Shown here one piece after another: positions 52,774 to 61,519 of a stretch of DNA of 64,000 nucleotides; within the stretch, counting starts at the first letter, position 1; each line of letters opens with the position of its first letter. The stretch is taken from positions 2,419,062 to 2,483,061 of the forward strand of contig NZ_JAATJJ010000001.1 of assembly GCF_011927795.1 (NCBI RefSeq). Reading direction: 5' to 3'. Below the pieces are notes generated by a model. The model had not been told where the DNA came from and made no database searches. It worked only from the letters and a program-made list of their open reading frames with translations. Source of the DNA: Saonia flava (GTDB taxonomy: Bacteria; Bacteroidota; Bacteroidia; Flavobacteriales; Flavobacteriaceae). Position numbers and translations under genes: made by a program.

Positions 52774-54198
52774 TTAGCCATCTGAACTTGTTATTCTTTT
52801 GATCATTCCATTGAAAATAAGGCCATGGAAAGGAAGAACAGAGTACCAATATAATCTTCCCCATAAACCTAGTGGTCTAAAGGTGGCGGTTTGGATCAAT
52901 TTATCATCAACTATTTTAAATTCCAGCCAAGCTTCACCGGGCAATTTCATTTCGGCAAATAAAAGCAACCTTCCTTCATCTTTATTTGCATACAAAACTC
53001 TCCAAAAGTCCAGAGCATCTCCTGTATTTAATGAATTTTCATTGGTACGGCCTCTTCTTAAGCCAACTCCTCCGCTCAATTTATCTACAAAGCCTCGTAT
53101 TCGCCACAGCCAATTGCCATAGTACCATCCGTTTTCGCCGCCAATTGCCCATATTTTTCGAATGCACTCTTCACGGTTTTCAATTTTCTTTTCCCGAACA
53201 TCCAAAAAGCATCCATAGGAGGGTACTTGTATGAACTCGGATATATTTACATTGAAACCGCTGCTTGCATAGGCATCTTTCCAGCTAGAAACTACTTCAT
53301 TGCTTTCAATTTTTCTAAAAGCTCTTTCAAGGGATTCTTTGTACCCCAATGGTTTTATTCCTAAAATGGAGTTCAGTTCGTTAGTACGGCAAACCACTTC
53401 AATTTTCATGCTATTAACTAGTGCTGCAGCGAGTTTGTATGAGGTTGAGGTCACAAAATATAACCAGTAGGAGGAGAGCTTGGGGGTCATGACAGGTACG
53501 ATAAAAATATAACGTTTTAAATTTCTTGTACGGCCAAACTCTAGCAACATATCTTTATAGGACAATATATCTGGCCCCCCAATGTCAAAATCCCGATCAA
53601 ATGTTTTTGGGTTAAAAATAGTTTTTGAAAGAAATTTAATAACATCGGATATTCCTATAGGTTGGCACTTGGTATTTAGCCATTTGGGGGTAATCATAAC
53701 AGGAAGTTTTTCTACCAAATCCCTTATAATTTCAAAAGAGGCGCTTCCTGAGCCAATAATAATCCCGGCTCTTAAGGTTGTTAAATTATAGCTTCCCTTG
53801 CCAAGTTCTACTTCAACATTTTTTCTTGAGGCCAAATGTTTTGATAAGGAAGATTCATTCACAATACCACTTAAATAAACAACATGCTGTGCGTTGGTTT
53901 TGTTTAACGCATTTCTAAAATTTATGGCAGATTTTTGTTCCAGTATTTCATAGTCGGAAGAAGCTGACATTGAATGAACCAAATAAAATGCCCCATCAAT
54001 ATCTTTTGGAATTTTTTTCAAAGAATCATTATCTAACAAGTCAAGTTGTAGTATACTTATTTTAGATTTTAAATATCCTGGCGGATTAAATCTATTGACA
54101 TCCCTAACGCAACAGATAACATCATGTCCTTCTTCCACCAAAACGGGAAGAAGTCGTTTTCCAATATATCCAGATGCACCTGTAAGTAATATTCTCAT
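52774..54198 (-). CDS. NAD(P)-binding SDR-like protein with C-terminal DUF2867
   Basis: I chose the ATG at 54198; an upstream TTG at 54216 is less likely. The 474-residue protein begins MRILLTGASGYIGKRLL, an extended/atypical SDR Rossmann fold with the GxxGxxG motif. YLVHSMSASSDYEILEQKSAINF shows the substitution of the catalytic Tyr-x-x-x-Lys seen in atypical SDRs. The second half (from about residue 300) is a DUF2867 domain with GENGWYYGNWLWRIRGFVDKL and GVGLRRGR. The substrate is unknown. Members are often near photolyase and carotenoid genes, but none is here. Confidence 0.85.
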   Translation of the reverse strand: MRILLTGASGYIGKRLLPVLVEEGHDVICCVRDVNRFNPPGYLKSKISILQLDLLDNDSLKKIPKDIDGAFYLVHSMSASSDYEILEQKSAINFRNALNKTNAQHVVYLSGIVNESSLSKHLASRKNVEVELGKGSYNLTTLRAGIIIGSGSASFEIIRDLVEKLPVMITPKWLNTKCQPIGISDVIKFLSKTIFNPKTFDRDFDIGGPDILSYKDMLLEFGRTRNLKRYIFIVPVMTPKLSSYWLYFVTSTSYKLAAALVNSMKIEVVCRTNELNSILGIKPLGYKESLERAFRKIESNEVVSSWKDAYASSGFNVNISEFIQVPSYGCFLDVREKKIENREECIRKIWAIGGENGWYYGNWLWRIRGFVDKLSGGVGLRRGRTNENSLNTGDALDFWRVLYANKDEGRLLLFAEMKLPGEAWLEFKIVDDKLIQTATFRPLGLWGRLYWYSVLPFHGLIFNGMIKRITSSDG

Positions 54199-54230
54199 TT
54201 TTTTGGGGAGGAACAAGCCCCCATTTTTTA

Positions 54231-55334
54231 TTAAACTTTAATAAATGTTTTGTTTCTGTACATGTACCATAGTAACAAATAGAGAATTCCAAAACCGCCA
54301 ATGGTGGTTATAATGCCATAATAGGCTCCCGTATATTGCTCTAATCCAAAGAATAAAAAATTGGCAATTTTAGGAAAGCTCACTACATGGGAAATCACAT
54401 ATGCCGTTATGGCGTTCATGCCAATCACTTTTAATGGGAATGACCATTTTATGTTCTTTCTCACATCAATAATCCAATAGAACAAAGCCATCAAAAGAAA
54501 ACAAACTCCCGATGATGCCAATACAAAGGAGCTTGTCCATAGTTTTTTTACAATAGGATGCCATATTCCCCATATTAAGCCCAATACCAATCCAACTACT
54601 CCACCAATTAATAAATAGAGTAAAACTTTTTTTCGGGGCAGTTTAGATTTAATTAATTCGCCCGCGAAAACTCCTGATAGCGTTGTGGCCGTAAATCCTA
54701 GTCCGCTCAGTAGCCAGGTATACTGGGTGCCATCATCAAACCTGCCAAAAATTAAATGGTCAATGTACAAAGCAAAACTACTGTCTGGCAGTAACGTACT
54801 CCTTCCAACACCGGGAACATAGGGAACCGTTAGAATCACTGCGTAAAGAATAAGGCACAATACAAAAATGAGGTAGAGCCATTTTCTTTTCAGGTGAATA
54901 TATGCAATGCAAGAAAAAAAGTAGCCAACAGCTATGGCCTGTAACGTATTGCTAAAGACATGAAATTTCTCGGCATCCAGTGCCAATAGATTGCCCTGCA
55001 CGATCCACCCAAGAACAAATAATATGACAAAACGCTTTATAAGCTTTCTGTATATGGAGGCCGCACCCTTACTTTCTTGGATTCTTTTGGATAGTGAGAA
55101 TGGAATTACCGCACCGACCACAAACAAGAACAAGGGCATTACTATGTCATAGAAAGTGGAACCAAACCATTCTGGATGATTAAATTGTTCTGCTAAAGAT
55201 TTTGTAAAGGAAGACCCTACACCTTGGTGGAGATTTATAAAAAATTGGTCTGCAAAAATAATCAACAGCATATCAAAGCCTCTCAAGGCATCAATTGAAA
55301 GTATTCGTTCAGATTCTTTTATATTTTTATGCAT
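54231..55334 (-). CDS. DUF5009/HGSNAT-like membrane acyltransferase
   Basis: The 367-residue protein has about ten membrane segments and starts ERILSIDALRGFDMLLII, the diagnostic N-terminus of the NagX/heparan-alpha-glucosaminide N-acetyltransferase-like family (DUF5009/DUF1624). PLFLFVVGAVIPFSLSKR and ATTLSGVFAGELI are further family blocks. Relatives acetylate amino sugars across the membrane using cytoplasmic acetyl-CoA. No amino-sugar genes are next to it, so the substrate is open. A lipoprotein gene lies 21 bp upstream and an SDR gene downstream on the same strand. Confidence 0.88.
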   Translation of the reverse strand: MHKNIKESERILSIDALRGFDMLLIIFADQFFINLHQGVGSSFTKSLAEQFNHPEWFGSTFYDIVMPLFLFVVGAVIPFSLSKRIQESKGAASIYRKLIKRFVILFVLGWIVQGNLLALDAEKFHVFSNTLQAIAVGYFFSCIAYIHLKRKWLYLIFVLCLILYAVILTVPYVPGVGRSTLLPDSSFALYIDHLIFGRFDDGTQYTWLLSGLGFTATTLSGVFAGELIKSKLPRKKVLLYLLIGGVVGLVLGLIWGIWHPIVKKLWTSSFVLASSGVCFLLMALFYWIIDVRKNIKWSFPLKVIGMNAITAYVISHVVSFPKIANFLFFGLEQYTGAYYGIITTIGGFGILYLLLWYMYRNKTFIKV

Positions 55335-55355
55335 CGTATTATTTCCTGATAAGCT

Positions 55356-55889
55356 TTAGTCCCATAAAGGTTTTACTTTCTTTACTGGATTAGAAGTTTT
55401 TGAAAACCAACTTAATCCATATCCAAATAGTTTTGGAGGTGAGTTCCTTACTGTATCCTTAACATAATCAATATTAACACTGCTAATTGACCCATTTGTT
55501 CCTAAAACCCAATTGGATTGTACAGGTAATAGGGTCATGCTCAAAGAATCACTTGTAAGATTTGGACGCTGAGCAAGGAAAGGCGTAATCTGCGCAAAAA
55601 CTTCATTTCCATTTGCAATGGTAAGGAACTGTGCATCAACTGTATGTTCAACTGTTTTTGTTGTGTCATTCTTTCTTCTTGAGGCCCAACCAATTTTGAT
55701 AGGATATCCCTTTCTTATTAAAGATATAAGTTCGTCTTTACTGCCAAAGACTTTGTTTCCGCCCCTATCCGTTTTGTAAACCAATTTCCATTCGTCAGTA
55801 CTTAATGTATTCTCTTTTTTGTTTTCCCCTAGGCTACAGCCTACGAGAACTAGTGCTATTAAAATATTTAAAAGAGGTTTAATTTTCAT
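55356..55889 (-). CDS. Uncharacterised lipoprotein
   Basis: The 177-residue protein has a lipobox LVGCSLG (Cys 18) and a mature domain with several short strands: WKLVYKTDRGGNKVFGSKDELISLIRKGYPIKIGW, VDAQFLTIANGNEVFAQITPF, and a C-terminal Trp-Phe-Ser segment. I do not recognise the family with certainty; the N-terminal WxxVYKxDxxGN pattern is seen in other flavobacterial hypotheticals. It is upstream of, and likely co-transcribed with, the DUF5009-like acyltransferase gene. Confidence 0.7.
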   Translation of the reverse strand: MKIKPLLNILIALVLVGCSLGENKKENTLSTDEWKLVYKTDRGGNKVFGSKDELISLIRKGYPIKIGWASRRKNDTTKTVEHTVDAQFLTIANGNEVFAQITPFLAQRPNLTSDSLSMTLLPVQSNWVLGTNGSISSVNIDYVKDTVRNSPPKLFGYGLSWFSKTSNPVKKVKPLWD

Positions 55890-56174
55890 GATGTTCTATT
55901 TAATGTACGCTATACCATTTGTTTGTGTATGGAACGAGTGTATAAAAGGACGCTAACTTTTCGGATTTACAAAGAGCCTAATTTTTATATTTTGTAATTA
56001 TCTTTCTTTTTCAATATTCAAATCAAAGGATTTGGCAGACTTCGAAAACACGCCCAAACCAATTAATTTATCACTCTATGCCCTATTTGCAATTGCTAAT
56101 GTTGTGGCCAGTGTCATCTTGGAAAATCTGGAAATAGCTTTTAGCTTGCCTCTTCTTGACTGACCTTTGCATAA
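55890..56174. other. Intergenic gap with a coding-like fragment
   Basis: A plus-strand frame from about 56025 to the TGA near 56160 reads KDLADFENTPKPINLS, then a hydrophobic stretch and LPLLD before the stop. It has no start codon in a sensible place and no known family. It could be a remnant of a small membrane protein or chance. Nothing else is seen. Confidence 0.25.
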
Positions 56175-56585
56175 TCATTGGAATATTTTGCTAATTTGTA
56201 CAACTGGCTGAATATTGGTATAGTTAGGGATGTCACTAACGATTTTTTCCGCATTTGGTCCGAAAGAATTTTGATAGGACGAAAGCTTGTCAAAGGATAA
56301 ATATCCAATAGCCAAATATGGAATTGGGTCATCTGGCGTTCTGCCGGCTATTCCCTCATCAATTGCCAAAAGCTTTAATGAGTCGCCCAATAAACTAGCA
56401 ACCATTGGCATGTGTTTATTGGAATAGTAGTCCATGTCAAATGTCTTTCCGTCACCGTTCGGATATAGTATCGTCACTTTGATCATGCCCTTTTTATTTG
56501 TGAAAGTATCTGTTGGTGCATTCTGCTGGCAATTGGCATGGAGTGCAATGACACCAAGGATTAAAGTGATAATTTTGATTTTCAT
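56175..56585 (-). CDS. EthD-domain protein with signal peptide
   Basis: The 136-residue protein has an N-terminal signal (IKIITLILGVIALHANCQQ, possibly a lipoprotein with Cys 19). The EthD dimeric alpha-beta-barrel fold then begins at about residue 35: MIKVTILYPNGDGKTFDMDYYSNKHMPMVASLLGD. The D-x-x-Y-x-x-x-H-x-P pattern is the EthD hallmark. A terminal IQPVVQISKIF strand closes the barrel. EthD proteins are usually cytoplasmic, so a signal peptide is odd. The role is unknown. Confidence 0.8.
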   Translation of the reverse strand: MKIKIITLILGVIALHANCQQNAPTDTFTNKKGMIKVTILYPNGDGKTFDMDYYSNKHMPMVASLLGDSLKLLAIDEGIAGRTPDDPIPYLAIGYLSFDKLSSYQNSFGPNAEKIVSDIPNYTNIQPVVQISKIFQ

Positions 56586-56635
56586 TTTGTTGAGATTTAA
56601 TGATTCGTTAAAAGCTAATATTTTCTAATGCCTTT

Positions 56636-56648
56636 GTTATATGGCGTT
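56636..56648. repeat. Boundary-like repeat related to the ends of the 57423-57554 element
   Basis: GTTATATGGCGTT matches the right end of the 57423-57554 element (TTATATGGTGTT, 11 of 12) as a direct repeat. It also matches the reverse complement of the left end (GTTATATGGCATT). It lies 5' of the EthD gene and 3' of the DUF4386 gene. Confidence 0.45.
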
Positions 56649-56777
56649 TTCTTTTCTTTAAAGATATCTTATTCATCGATATCTGCTATTTTCTTTACTT
56701 TTCCATCGTTCATTTAAACAAATCAAATTTCTTTTCCCTACCAATCCCACGGGGCTCTAATTGCAATTTTACTAAAA

Positions 56778-57404
56778 TTAATTTTCAGGGAGTTTTTTTC
56801 TTTTCACTATAAGCCAGATACTTAGTGAAAGTTCTGCCATAAGCATTGTTGACATTATTATTAACTGAAGTGTTTTGGGCAGATGAAGATCTACAAAAAA
56901 TACAATATATGTAAACGATGCAACCACTAACAAAATACCTAGGCTTTTTGGGATATAGCCTGACTTGAGAACCGAATAACCAAGTACAAAGATATGTAAG
57001 GCAAAAAATATGTATCCAATAAGTTTTATGGATGCATAGCCGTAAACATCGATAATTTGAATTGCCAGACAAAACAATCCAATTATTAAAGTAAAAGCGT
57101 ATAAAAGCCTGAGAACTGCCATAAGCAAAGCAAGATTCTTATGGGCTGGTTTAAGCACCACAAATAGAGCGAGACCTATAATAGAATCAAGAATAAGTAC
57201 GAGTAGATAACCAATTATAGCAAAACCAAAGAGTTTCCCATTAGCTTTAATATCGTTGGCTAAAGCTTCTGTATCACCAGGAACTACAAAATTAGCTAAA
57301 AGAAAATCATCAACTAAGGTTACAATGAAAACCGAAGTTATAAACGCTATCCCTACAACCATTGCTGCTTTGCTTGGTGATGAATGAGTTATAGAACTTT
57401 TCAT
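56778..57404 (-). CDS. DUF4386 family membrane protein
   Basis: The 208-residue protein has about six membrane segments. The order is a short basic N-terminus with SPSKAAMVVGIAFITSVFIV, a loop, GFAIIGYLLVLILDSIIGLALFVVLK, LLMAVLRLLYAFTLIIG and so on. This is the typical DUF4386 pattern, with the Arg in LRLLYA and a Gly-Tyr motif (LGYSVLKSGYIPKSLG). The function is unknown. The gene lies between short repeats and may be a mobile-cassette-like passenger. Confidence 0.85.
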   Translation of the reverse strand: MKSSITHSSPSKAAMVVGIAFITSVFIVTLVDDFLLANFVVPGDTEALANDIKANGKLFGFAIIGYLLVLILDSIIGLALFVVLKPAHKNLALLMAVLRLLYAFTLIIGLFCLAIQIIDVYGYASIKLIGYIFFALHIFVLGYSVLKSGYIPKSLGILLVVASFTYIVFFVDLHLPKTLQLIIMSTMLMAELSLSIWLIVKRKKLPEN

Positions 57405-57422
57405 ACATATTACTTTTTATAG

Positions 57423-57554
57423 AATGCCATATAACCGTCTCGGCCATGAGTAGTTGCGTGGGTTAGTACTAAACTTTGCAAGTACGCACCAAACTGGAAA
57501 TCCGCGAGGATTTTCGCAGGTAGGCTTGCACTAGCAATTAATTTTATATGGTGT
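57423..57554. repeat. Hairpin-rich intergenic element with inverted ends, attC-like in layout
   Basis: Ends AATGCCATATAA (57423-57434) and TTATATGGTGTT (57543-57554) pair over 12 bp with two G-U-type positions. Inside are TGCGT/ACGCA, TTAGTACTAA, a GGAAATCC-GCGA-GGATTTTC hairpin, and GCAAG/CTTGC. The internal GC and symmetry are unlike the surrounding AT-rich DNA. From memory, similar sequence recurs between small accessory genes in Flavobacteriaceae. This needs a search to confirm. Confidence 0.65.
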
Positions 57555-57573
57555 TGGTCACTGGCTTTTTTGT

Positions 57574-58191
57574 TCAGTTCAATTGCCTTTTAAAACTACA
57601 AAACAAGAAATTCTGCGTGGTGTCAAATGGTGTTAAGTGGTCTTCTGTTACACACTTAATTTTGTCAAAACCATCCTTCAATTCCGATGTTAACTCCTCT
57701 TCGTTGTATTGTTTTATTTCAAGTCCGCTACATTTTTTAGGTCCATTTTGCGAAAAGGTTCCTATTGTCAAAAATCCGTTTACAGATTTTCTTGCTGTTT
57801 TCATATATTTTTTTATTTGGTCGGTCGAAGTTAGAAAATGAAAGGTTGCTCTGTCATGCCAAACATCAAAAGTCATATTTGGTTCAAATTCTGTAATGTC
57901 GCTTACAATCCAATTCACTTTGTTCGCTTTTTCCCCAAGTCGGTTTTTTGCTTTTTCAAGTGATTTAGAAGAAATGTCAAGAACACTAACATTTTCAAAT
58001 CCTTCATCAAGCAAGTAATCCACAAGTTTACTGTCACCACCGCCTATATCTATTATTTTTGCAGTTTTCTCTAATCCGAAAGAAAGGATAAATTCAAGTG
58101 AAGTTTTCGGCTTTTCTTGCGTCCAACTAACTTGGTCTGGATTTTTGGTTTCATAAACTGTTTCCCAATGTTTTTTTCTGTTTAATTTCAT
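57574..58191 (-). CDS. Class I SAM-dependent methyltransferase
   Basis: The 205-residue protein starts KKHWETVYETKNPDQVSWTQEKP, as in the methyltransferase/thiopurine-type group. The SAM-binding glycine loop is IIDIGGGDSKLVDYLLDEGF (about residues 45-64), with Asp at the end of strand 2 (VSVLDISS). NWIVSDITEFEPNMTFDVWHDRATFHFL supplies motif II/III with the D-R-A-x-x-H-F-L signature. The substrate is not evident. The gene ends 20 bp from the repeat element at 57554, suggesting a cassette. Confidence 0.9.
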   Translation of the reverse strand: MKLNRKKHWETVYETKNPDQVSWTQEKPKTSLEFILSFGLEKTAKIIDIGGGDSKLVDYLLDEGFENVSVLDISSKSLEKAKNRLGEKANKVNWIVSDITEFEPNMTFDVWHDRATFHFLTSTDQIKKYMKTARKSVNGFLTIGTFSQNGPKKCSGLEIKQYNEEELTSELKDGFDKIKCVTEDHLTPFDTTQNFLFCSFKRQLN

Positions 58192-58347
58192 TGTTAGGTT
58201 CGTTTTTTATGCTTGTTGCCAACTTTTGAGTTAAACGTAGTTCAGCTATGAGAATGAAGATACGATAAAATGGTGGTACAAAGCCATAGTTAGTGGCCAG
58301 TTGCATTCTTCCAATCTATTGCGTAGCTTAGAGTAACCAAAAGAATA

Positions 58348-58776
58348 ATGAGAATGGCAATGAAGAAAAGAAATTGGTTTTGGAATGCGTTGATTGTACT
58401 TACACTGGTCACGTGTATATTGGCTTTTGTGGCACATTATAAAAATTGGACAAAAGTAGAGGGAGATGAGTTCCAGATATTATCTGGAATCTACTATCAA
58501 AAAATATTGTTTTCGGACATCGACAAGGTCTCTATGGTAGACAAACTGCCGGCGCTGGAAAGGGCGTCTGGATTTTCTGTGACCACCACTGAGAAAGGAG
58601 TTTTTAGGGATTCCATTTCCAATCATAAGGTGTATGTTTTTGTGGACGATCTAGAGCAGCAAAAGATAAAGTTGGAATATAAGGACTCACTAGAGCTGTT
58701 CCTTAATTTTAAGGATTCCCTTAGAACCCAAGAACAATTTAAATTTTTTAAGGCCAATGTGATGAAAGAAGAATAA
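58348..58776 (+). CDS. Small membrane-anchored protein with a PH-like soluble domain
   Basis: The 142-residue protein has one N-terminal hydrophobic segment (WNALIVLTLVTCILAFVAH, about residues 12-30). An alternating strand domain follows (EGDEFQILSGIYYQKILFSDIDKVSMVD, FRDSISNHKVYVFVDD), resembling bacterial PH-like domains of membrane proteins. A start at the Met of MKKRNW (58360) is also possible. It has no obvious operon partner. The function is unknown. Confidence 0.7.
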   Translation: MRMAMKKRNWFWNALIVLTLVTCILAFVAHYKNWTKVEGDEFQILSGIYYQKILFSDIDKVSMVDKLPALERASGFSVTTTEKGVFRDSISNHKVYVFVDDLEQQKIKLEYKDSLELFLNFKDSLRTQEQFKFFKANVMKEE

Positions 58777-59035
58777 AGTGTTTTTTACTCCTATACCAAC
58801 CCATTGTTTTTGGAAATTTTACTATAAAATTTTTCTGTTGTTATTGGAGCCCAAAACCTTGGAATGGCCTTTAGTTATGGTGTAGGAAAAAGATTATTAA
58901 TATTTTATAAGATATTAAATTCCAGCAGTTTGGAATAAACACGTTTTTTTTGCGTTCAATTATAGGGTGAGCCTACATGAAATTAGTTTTCCGTGAATGT
59001 AGAGATCCTAAATCTTAACCAAAAACCTTTAATCT

Positions 59036-59548
59036 ATGAAAAAGAACACAAGCCTACTGTTTTTACTTTTCATCACATTGTCACATTCATTAAAGGCCCA
59101 AGAATCCGTAGATATTGATGGACGTTTGCAACCACTTTTAAATGATTTTTTTGAACAGTGTAAAAAGTACAATATTGACTATCACTCTAAATTATTTGAA
59201 TTAGAAAAAATTGACATTGTACAAACTTTGCCACTGGCCGAAAACGGAACAGTTTTGGGTAAAGTCGAAAGGAACGCAGCTGGTGAAGCACAAAACATTC
59301 TAATAAATTGGGCCGCATTACTGGACCCAGAGATTCTAAAAGTGGTAGCGTTTCATGAGTTTGCCCACCACTTTTTAGATTATAAACACACTTGCCAAGA
59401 TTGTAATGAAATTATGGCCGTAACCAATACCAGTTATTTTGATATAGCTAGGGATTGGGATAACCAAGTGGAACATTTGTTTATTAGTTCGCCTTTGTAT
59501 ATGGCCCAAAATACAAGTGCCCATGTAACATCTTTATCGTTTGATTGA
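59036..59548 (+). CDS. Secreted putative zinc metallopeptidase-like protein
   Basis: The 170-residue protein has a signal peptide ending SLKAQ (about residue 22). A clear HEFAHH motif (about residues 118-123, HExxH) follows a hydrophobic strand (LKVVAFHEFAHHFLDYKH). Two Cys follow (HTCQDCNEI), then a WDNQVEHLF helix that could add a third ligand. This suggests a minimal metallopeptidase or an M-clan-like fold, or a binding protein that uses the motif. The size is small for a gluzincin. It stands alone, with 259 bp upstream. Confidence 0.7.
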   Translation: MKKNTSLLFLLFITLSHSLKAQESVDIDGRLQPLLNDFFEQCKKYNIDYHSKLFELEKIDIVQTLPLAENGTVLGKVERNAAGEAQNILINWAALLDPEILKVVAFHEFAHHFLDYKHTCQDCNEIMAVTNTSYFDIARDWDNQVEHLFISSPLYMAQNTSAHVTSLSFD

Positions 59549-59595
59549 TATTTTTATGGTCTTTACCATTAAATTTGTGCTCTTAAAATAGAACT

Positions 59596-59982
59596 ATGAT
59601 TTTTTTGGTACAAATAGTAGGGGCGGTATATGGATTGCTGGCAGTGATTTTTGGTGCTTTTGGCGCCCATGCCCTAAAAAAGAAGTTTACAGAAGACCAA
59701 TTAAAAAGTTTTGAAACTGGAGTTAAGTACCAAATGTACCATGCTATCTTATTGTTGGTATTGGGCTTTAATTTGCCGTTTAGTTCTTCTTTGGAAACTA
59801 ATATGGCCTATTGTTTTATACTGGGCACTTTTTTATTCTCTTTTAGTATTTACGGCTTGTGCCTTACGGCTTCCAAAGGTAAAAAGTGGAAGTTTCTTGG
59901 ACCTATTACCCCCATCGGCGGACTTTTTTTAGTCCTCGGATGGGGGTTGTTGCTGTATAGGTTTGTTAGGAATTTTATATAG
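59596..59982 (+). CDS. DUF423 (YgdD/TMEM256-like) membrane protein
   Basis: The 128-residue protein has four membrane segments. The N-terminal AVIFGAFGAHALKKKFTEDQLKSFETGVKYQMYHAILLL is the diagnostic DUF423 sequence (G-A-F-G-A-H-A-L-K and Y-Q-x-x-H). The C-terminus has GPITPIGGLFLVLGW. It is an inner-membrane protein of unknown role, found across bacteria and in animal TMEM256. It ends next to the convergent beta-helix gene. Confidence 0.92.
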   Translation: MIFLVQIVGAVYGLLAVIFGAFGAHALKKKFTEDQLKSFETGVKYQMYHAILLLVLGFNLPFSSSLETNMAYCFILGTFLFSFSIYGLCLTASKGKKWKFLGPITPIGGLFLVLGWGLLLYRFVRNFI

Positions 59983-59983
59983 C

Positions 59984-60697
59984 CTAAAGCCTTAAGTACA
60001 TGTTTCCGTTGATTGTGTTCAAACGCAGTCTGTATTTGCCTTCTTGGACGCTGCCTTCTATTTTTTGACCTACATGACGATTGGTGGAAGTGAATTTTAG
60101 TTTTTCATCTGCATAGATATCCCCATGAATGGTTTCTGCAACTAAATTTGCATTTATCATTTTAAGGTCTATTTCGCCATTTATGGTTTTTAAATCCATA
60201 TTTCCCGCATATTTGGCAATGTCTATATCTCCATTGATGAGGTCGGCACTAAATTCACCTTCAATAAGTTCGGACTTTAAATTTCCGTTGATGCTGCTAA
60301 CATTGAATTTTGCATTTTTTGGCACGTAGAGAACGTAGTTAAATTCATACTCGTCACCCGTGGAAAAATATCTTTTTCTTTTACCGGGATTGTTCTTTTC
60401 GTACTCATCCCAAATCTTTTTAAAGATGGGCTCCGCATTGGAAACAATACTAATTGTGGAGCTATTCTCCTTTACATCCAATTCATACAAATCCAAATAC
60501 TTACCATCTTCTGTAAAAATATCCGCCTTAAAATAAATGGTGGACTTATCCCAAGTTTTTACCTCAATCTCTGAGGCGAACTTTAATTCTACATCGATGG
60601 TTTGATTCTTGTACTCGATGTTCTTTTCAATAACTTTTTGCGCATTGATCGTAAAGCTGATGAAGCTTAACAAAAAAACTAATTTAATGTTTTTCAT
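59984..60697 (-). CDS. DUF4097-like beta-helical secreted protein
   Basis: The 237-residue protein has a signal peptide (ending TINAQ) and a repetitive right-handed beta-helix-like region with INGNLKSELIEGEF, LINGDIDIAKYAGNM and TINGEIDLKMINANL. It finishes LNTINGNMYLRL, the same C-terminal motif as its neighbour at 60747-61499. The two are paralogues. It is the last gene of the sigma/anti-sigma/adhesin-like unit and probably lies in the periplasm or cell envelope. The function is unknown. Confidence 0.82.
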   Translation of the reverse strand: MKNIKLVFLLSFISFTINAQKVIEKNIEYKNQTIDVELKFASEIEVKTWDKSTIYFKADIFTEDGKYLDLYELDVKENSSTISIVSNAEPIFKKIWDEYEKNNPGKRKRYFSTGDEYEFNYVLYVPKNAKFNVSSINGNLKSELIEGEFSADLINGDIDIAKYAGNMDLKTINGEIDLKMINANLVAETIHGDIYADEKLKFTSTNRHVGQKIEGSVQEGKYRLRLNTINGNMYLRL

Positions 60698-60746
60698 GAC
60701 TGTTCGTTTTTTAGACGCTGTTCTGGTTTCAGCACCAATTAATTGA

Positions 60747-61499
60747 TTATTCTTTTCTTAGATATATATTTCCGTTGATGGTATTTAGTTTAATAGCCAC
60801 ACCACCATTATTTATAGCACCTTTGATTTTGTTTCCGGCAACTGCCCTTAGTCCATTTTTATCTGGGAGGGCCAGGTCAAAGTTGGTATATACATTTCCA
60901 TTGAGGGTGCCCATATTTAGGTCTGCAGGCGTATTGGCAGGCATGGTAATATCCACTTCACCATTTACTGTGTTAATTGTAATTGGAGATTTCTGGCTCA
61001 CCTTGGTAAACAACACTTCTATAGCTCCGTTTAGAGAATTGGCCGTTAAGGGGCCAGTAACGTTTTCAATAGTAATACCCCCATTTAACTCGGCGGTGGT
61101 TTCTATTTCTCCCTGGAAACCCGATATTTTTATGTCTCCCTGCCATGTGGTCTTGACCAAAACGTTTTGTGAAGCAGGAAGATAGATTTCTGCACTTTCG
61201 GATTTCTTTAAATTTCTAACAATAAGATTGTTTCCTTCTTTAATTACATAGAAACCTACATTGGTATTGTCCGAACCGCCTTCGCCAACCAATTTTAATC
61301 CTTTGGCCCTATCCGGGGTCTCATTTGAGCTTCTTGATTTGATCAAAAGTTCATTACTGCTATGGGTTTTTAATGTTACATCTGCTTGGGATTCTATTTT
61401 TACCCACTCAATCCCATCCAAGGACTTCTTATAATCTTCTTGTGCAAATAAGGTTGCACAAATAAAGCATGCTAAAAAAGTGATTTTTAATGATTTCAT
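60747..61499 (-). CDS. DUF4097 family secreted protein
   Basis: The 250-residue protein has a signal peptide (ITFLACFICATLFAQ) and the DUF4097 repeat pattern (LVKTTWQGDIKISGFQGEIETTAELNGGITIENV, TVNGEVDITMPANTP). It ends LNTINGNIYLRKE. In Bacteroidota such proteins often sit behind ECF sigma and anti-sigma genes, as here. It follows the anti-sigma gene by 20 bp. It may be the effector or sensor of the unit. No enzymatic residues are evident. Confidence 0.88.
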   Translation of the reverse strand: MKSLKITFLACFICATLFAQEDYKKSLDGIEWVKIESQADVTLKTHSSNELLIKSRSSNETPDRAKGLKLVGEGGSDNTNVGFYVIKEGNNLIVRNLKKSESAEIYLPASQNVLVKTTWQGDIKISGFQGEIETTAELNGGITIENVTGPLTANSLNGAIEVLFTKVSQKSPITINTVNGEVDITMPANTPADLNMGTLNGNVYTNFDLALPDKNGLRAVAGNKIKGAINNGGVAIKLNTINGNIYLRKE

Positions 61500-61519
61500 A
61501 ATTTTTCGTTTTTTGATGT

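Noticed and set aside
56141-56332. 63-residue minus-strand open frame overlapping the EthD gene
   Set aside because: It lies in another frame of the EthD gene, which has clear family motifs.
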